Of a stretch of 64,000 nt of DNA, positions 61,182 through 64,000 are shown piece after piece. The stretch comes from an uncultured Oscillospiraceae bacterium (lineage in GTDB: Bacteria; Bacillota; Clostridia; Oscillospirales; Oscillospiraceae), in the NCBI GenBank assembly GCA_947625045.1, contig CANQMW010000004.1, positions 1 to 64,000 on the forward strand. Direction: 5' to 3'. The position numbers were made by a program, and so were the translations under genes. The stretch's first letter is position 1. Every line of letters begins with the position of its first letter. Under the pieces are notes generated by a model. That model was given only the letters and a program-made list of their open reading frames with translations, made no database searches and had not been told where the DNA came from.

Positions 61182-61868
61182 ATGGGGACCTGTCATGCAT
61201 CGCGGAACGGTGAGAATCAGGATGCCCTTTGCTGCGGAAAAAACAGAAACTTCTGTGTGATATCGCTGGCGGACGGCGTTTCTGCCTGCAGGGACGCAAA
61301 GCGCGGCGCGGCCATTGCCAGTCAGGCCATAACAGATCTGTTTCTGAATAAGGGGGACCATTTTCTCGAGTTTGAGGACGGGCAGATCGCGGAGCTCGCG
61401 CTTTCTCATGTGCTTTTTGAACTGAGACGGCTGGCGGTGGATGCGTCCCATCCGATCGAAGAGCTTTCGAGCACCATCGCGAGTGTCCTGATCGACAGAA
61501 AAAAACGGAGGATGCTCTGCTTCAACCTCGGGGACGGGATCATTATGGGCACCGGGAACGGAAAATGCAGGGTGCTCAGCATGCCGGCGGACAGTTCGTC
61601 CGGCTGCTGTGTGACTACGACGAAAGGGGCAGAGAGGGCGGCCCGCGTAAAGCGGTTCGATATCGGCTCGCTTGAGACGGTCGTCATATGCTCGGACGGC
61701 GCCTGGGGCGAGATGTTCTCAGGAAACAGACTCAGGCCGGAAGTGCTGCAGATGCTTTCGCGCGGCGAGTATGATCCGCTCAAGGATTTTCTGGCCGGCC
61801 GGGACTGCCGGGATGATCACAGCTTTATTTCTTTGGATATGCGACAGAGCAGGAGGAAGAGCGCATGA
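61182..61868 (+). CDS. PP2C-family protein phosphatase
   Basis: 228 residues from ATG 61182. PP2C metal motifs are present: SRNGENQDALCC, SLADGVSACRDAKRGAAIAS, NLGDGIIMG, VICSDGAWGEM and CRDDHSFISL. The sequence before this ATG stays in frame and looks PP2C-like (KKYSQ), and AGGAGG lies at 61143-61148 with only ACG, ATC or ATA codons at the right distance, so the true start may be non-canonical. It overlaps the kinase gene by ATGA, implying an antagonistic kinase-phosphatase pair. Confidence 0.85.
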   Translation: MGTCHASRNGENQDALCCGKNRNFCVISLADGVSACRDAKRGAAIASQAITDLFLNKGDHFLEFEDGQIAELALSHVLFELRRLAVDASHPIEELSSTIASVLIDRKKRRMLCFNLGDGIIMGTGNGKCRVLSMPADSSSGCCVTTTKGAERAARVKRFDIGSLETVVICSDGAWGEMFSGNRLRPEVLQMLSRGEYDPLKDFLAGRDCRDDHSFISLDMRQSRRKSA

Positions 61869-64000
61869 AAGAACGTAAGTATCTGAAAAATACGATCCTT
61901 CTTTGCGGGGAAAGCGATGGCACAGCGTTTAAGAGGACTTTTCACATCGTAAGGAGGATCAGTGAGGGCGCATCCTCGATCTGCTATGAGGCGTACCACG
62001 GAAACAGCGGCAGGGGCGTACTAAAGGAGTTTTATCCCCAGGATGCTTATGGGCTGGAGCGGGACAAGGACGGGCAGCTCGTCCATTCTATGAACTGCGG
62101 AGATGCCCGCGACCGCTTTATGAAAGCGGAGCGCGCTTATCTGGAGCCTTACAATATGCTGCTTGAGGCGAAGCAAAACGCCGCAGAGCCGGACCTGGCG
62201 ACATTTATCCCGGCGTTTGAGATCTATCACGGCTGTGACGCAAAGAATAATATCATCGGCACCACCTATGTTTGGACGCCGGAGCCACAGCTTGAGACAT
62301 TTGACGTCATCTGTGAAGAGATACATAAGCACCCGCGCAGAGCACCGGAGCACAAACTCGTTACGGTGCTGACCGCGATCGAGTCTCTTGCCCGATGCAT
62401 ATGCGCTCTGCATCGCGCCGATATGATACACCGGGATATCAAGCCATCCAATTTCGGTTTTCTGAAACGCGGCAGCGAGACGCTGACCCAGACCCTGTCG
62501 CTCTTTGATATCAATTCCGTATGCTCTGTTTATGGGGACAGCATGAACCCTGTGGGGACCGAGGGCTATATGGAACCGGAGGCCGGATACGAGTTCGCGA
62601 ACAACCAAACGGACATCTATTCGATCGGCGCCACACTTTTCAGCGCGATCATCGTTACGGATGAGACCAAGGCGAGAGGGTGTCTTTACCGGGACGAGTA
62701 CTTTGATAAGCTGCGGGATATGGTCGATGGATCGGAACTGATCCAGGCCTCGGAAGCGAACGCGCGCCCCAGGCTGCGGCATGTGCTTGCGACGATCTTT
62801 GAGAGATGCCTCTGCAAACGGAACGGCCGATACGCCAACTGCGAGGAACTTATCGAAGACCTGAAAACGGCGCTCTTCTACGCGCTTCCGTCGGAGTTTG
62901 CAGATAAGCAGCTTGCGGGAGAACGCTGGATATTGGCAGATGTGGAGAAGTCTCTTGACGTCAATACGGAAAAGGATTCCTTTCTTTCCATCCAGTATCA
63001 TCTGTACGCCCACCCGCTCTATCTGTGCAGTCCGCGCTCTGAGGAAACGATCAATGTTTTGGTCATCGGCCTGGGGAACTATGCCCAGAAGTTTTTGGAC
63101 GCCTGCCTTCAGAATGGCCAGATCCGCGGGAAAAAACTATGCGTCAGCGTCGTGTCCGATGATCTGATCGACAGAGATATTTATTTGTCGGAAAGACCTG
63201 AGTTGGCGGAGTTCTTTAATGTCGACGGTTCGATCACGGATGGCAGGGATACATATGGGGACCTGACATTTGAGGTCCAAAAGCTGGACCGCAGCGACAA
63301 CACCACGCTTGCCAGGACGCTGCAGGACATTCTGTGCGAGCACTATGACAGGAAACGACCGCACTACATTTTCATCGCCCTGGGCGATGACGATGTCAAC
63401 ATAGCGGCCGCAAATGTGTGCAGGGATGCGGCCAGGGATCTGGAGACGGATTGTGTCGTGAGCTTCGTGTGCGAAAAGCAGAAGCCCGGCGTAAAACCGT
63501 CCGCGCTCTTCTGTCCGATCTATGTAAATGAGGACAAAAAGGATTCGGCTCTTCACGAAGAGATCGAGCGAATGTCATTCAATACGCATTTGGTCTGGGA
63601 AAAGAACCTGAATGTGGATTACAGACTCGTCAGATTCGAATTCAAAAAAACCTATAATCACGATTCCTGCGTATCCAGCGTTCTCTCTTTGAAATACAAG
63701 CTATACAGCATGGGGATCGATTTGGATACCGTCAGCTTCGAGGATGCCGCGCGCGCATTCAGGGACATGATAGGGCAGAAGGGCAACCGCGGTCTGAAAA
63801 ATGAGCTGATCTGGACAGAGCATCGCAGGTGGGTGACTGAGAAGCTATGCCTGGGGTGGCGGCGGATCACCGATCTGGAGGAATGCGCCGGCGGCGTCAC
63901 AAAAGACGCAAAGGCGAAAAAGCATGTGTGCATCGTGCGGAGCCGCCCGGATCAGAAGCTGGCCGCTGAATTCAGATCCAATATGAACTATTCAAAGTGG
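61865..64000 (+). CDS. Ser/Thr protein kinase-Rossmann-RyR-like fusion (3' end outside window)
   Basis: 712 residues visible, no stop. Kinase domain about 20-340: glycine-loop region RRISEGASS, Lys 54 (VLKEF), HRD with lysine and Asn (H189-R190-D191, K193, N196), the DFG position as LFDIN (D215), activation segment VGTEGYMEPE and DIYSIGATLF; so catalysis looks possible. From about 395 an NAD-binding Rossmann-like domain (VLVIGLGNYAQKF; IFIALGDDDVNIAAAN) of TrkA-N style. From about 645 a third RyR-like domain (TEHRRWVTEKLCLGWRR). Rossmann-RyR pairs are known in bacterial nucleotide-signalling proteins; fusion to a kinase suggests ligand-controlled phosphorylation. Confidence 0.8.
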   Translation, partial: MKERKYLKNTILLCGESDGTAFKRTFHIVRRISEGASSICYEAYHGNSGRGVLKEFYPQDAYGLERDKDGQLVHSMNCGDARDRFMKAERAYLEPYNMLLEAKQNAAEPDLATFIPAFEIYHGCDAKNNIIGTTYVWTPEPQLETFDVICEEIHKHPRRAPEHKLVTVLTAIESLARCICALHRADMIHRDIKPSNFGFLKRGSETLTQTLSLFDINSVCSVYGDSMNPVGTEGYMEPEAGYEFANNQTDIYSIGATLFSAIIVTDETKARGCLYRDEYFDKLRDMVDGSELIQASEANARPRLRHVLATIFERCLCKRNGRYANCEELIEDLKTALFYALPSEFADKQLAGERWILADVEKSLDVNTEKDSFLSIQYHLYAHPLYLCSPRSEETINVLVIGLGNYAQKFLDACLQNGQIRGKKLCVSVVSDDLIDRDIYLSERPELAEFFNVDGSITDGRDTYGDLTFEVQKLDRSDNTTLARTLQDILCEHYDRKRPHYIFIALGDDDVNIAAANVCRDAARDLETDCVVSFVCEKQKPGVKPSALFCPIYVNEDKKDSALHEEIERMSFNTHLVWEKNLNVDYRLVRFEFKKTYNHDSCVSSVLSLKYKLYSMGIDLDTVSFEDAARAFRDMIGQKGNRGLKNELIWTEHRRWVTEKLCLGWRRITDLEECAGGVTKDAKAKKHVCIVRSRPDQKLAAEFRSNMNYSKW

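Noticed and set aside
59451..61868. TerY-P type tellurite/stress triad (vWA-PP2C-kinase)
   Set aside because: The first protein has no vWA MIDAS motif and no Ter genes are present; only the PP2C-kinase pairing is shared.

Overview
The window looks like a chromosome segment from a high-GC, spore-forming, strictly anaerobic Clostridia member of the Oscillospirales, close to gut genera such as Flavonifractor, Lawsonibacter or Oscillibacter. That placement is an inference. It rests on the GC-rich core genes, a Spo0A, paired GlgC/GlgD subunits, 4-hydroxybutyryl-CoA dehydratase, an anaerobic sulfatase-maturase-like radical SAM enzyme and a dispersed structured repeat.

Left edge (1-5.2 kb): the C-terminal tail of an element-type AAA/replication protein abuts a truncated lipoprotein gene, probably the right junction of an integrated element. 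It is followed by a HerA-like ATPase, a small AT-rich membrane protein, repeat copy 1 and a dipeptidase-MATE pair. From 5.2 to 11.9 kb: prs, pth and a glycogen operon (glgC, glgD, glgP). From 12.0 to 15.3 kb: a 1065-residue secreted cell-wall protein whose promoter spacer holds a G10 tract. From 15.3 to 19.6 kb: a response regulator, ABC exporter (ATPase and two permeases) and sensor kinase, resembling peptide-antibiotic resistance loci. From 19.6 to 26.2 kb: a CD1247-like zinc-ribbon protein, efp, an aminopeptidase, comEA, a D,D-carboxypeptidase homologue without its catalytic serine and lysine, a LURP-one protein and a GH13 glycosidase. From 26.2 to 40.5 kb, mostly minus strand: a truncated pseudokinase with SH3 and C-type-lectin-like domains, cysS-cysE, rimO-recX-radical SAM-recA-prmC-DUF1385, repeat copy 2, and a two-component system with a VCBS-type lipoprotein. 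From 40.7 to 45 kb: ilvE, galE, a CarD regulator and a glutamate-dehydrogenase homologue without its active-site lysines. From 45.1 to 55.1 kb: tRNA-Thr and tRNA-Tyr, a DUF2442-HTH regulator with a small basic protein, a KaiC-like/PEP-binding protein, mutY, an abfD-acyltransferase-acyl carrier protein operon, a TtcA-like enzyme and spo0A.

Right end (55.2-64.0 kb): an AT-richer accessory island, the most interesting part. It encodes (i) a free-standing 100-residue RyR-domain protein; (ii) a divergent 1139-residue zinc ribbon-TIR-STAND NTPase-TPR-RyR protein; (iii) an operon with its own strong promoter encoding an unrecognised 557-residue protein, a PP2C phosphatase and a Ser/Thr kinase-Rossmann-RyR-like fusion that runs off the window. 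The RyR fold in three of five proteins, with a TIR domain carrying a plausible catalytic Glu and a kinase/phosphatase pair, suggests an undescribed nucleotide-sensing conflict (anti-phage) or stress-signalling system. Function is inferred from domains only.

Transcription units are separated by clear hairpin terminators, and many promoters with TTGNNN-17-TATAAT spacing are legible. No rRNA, CRISPR array or intact insertion sequence was seen.
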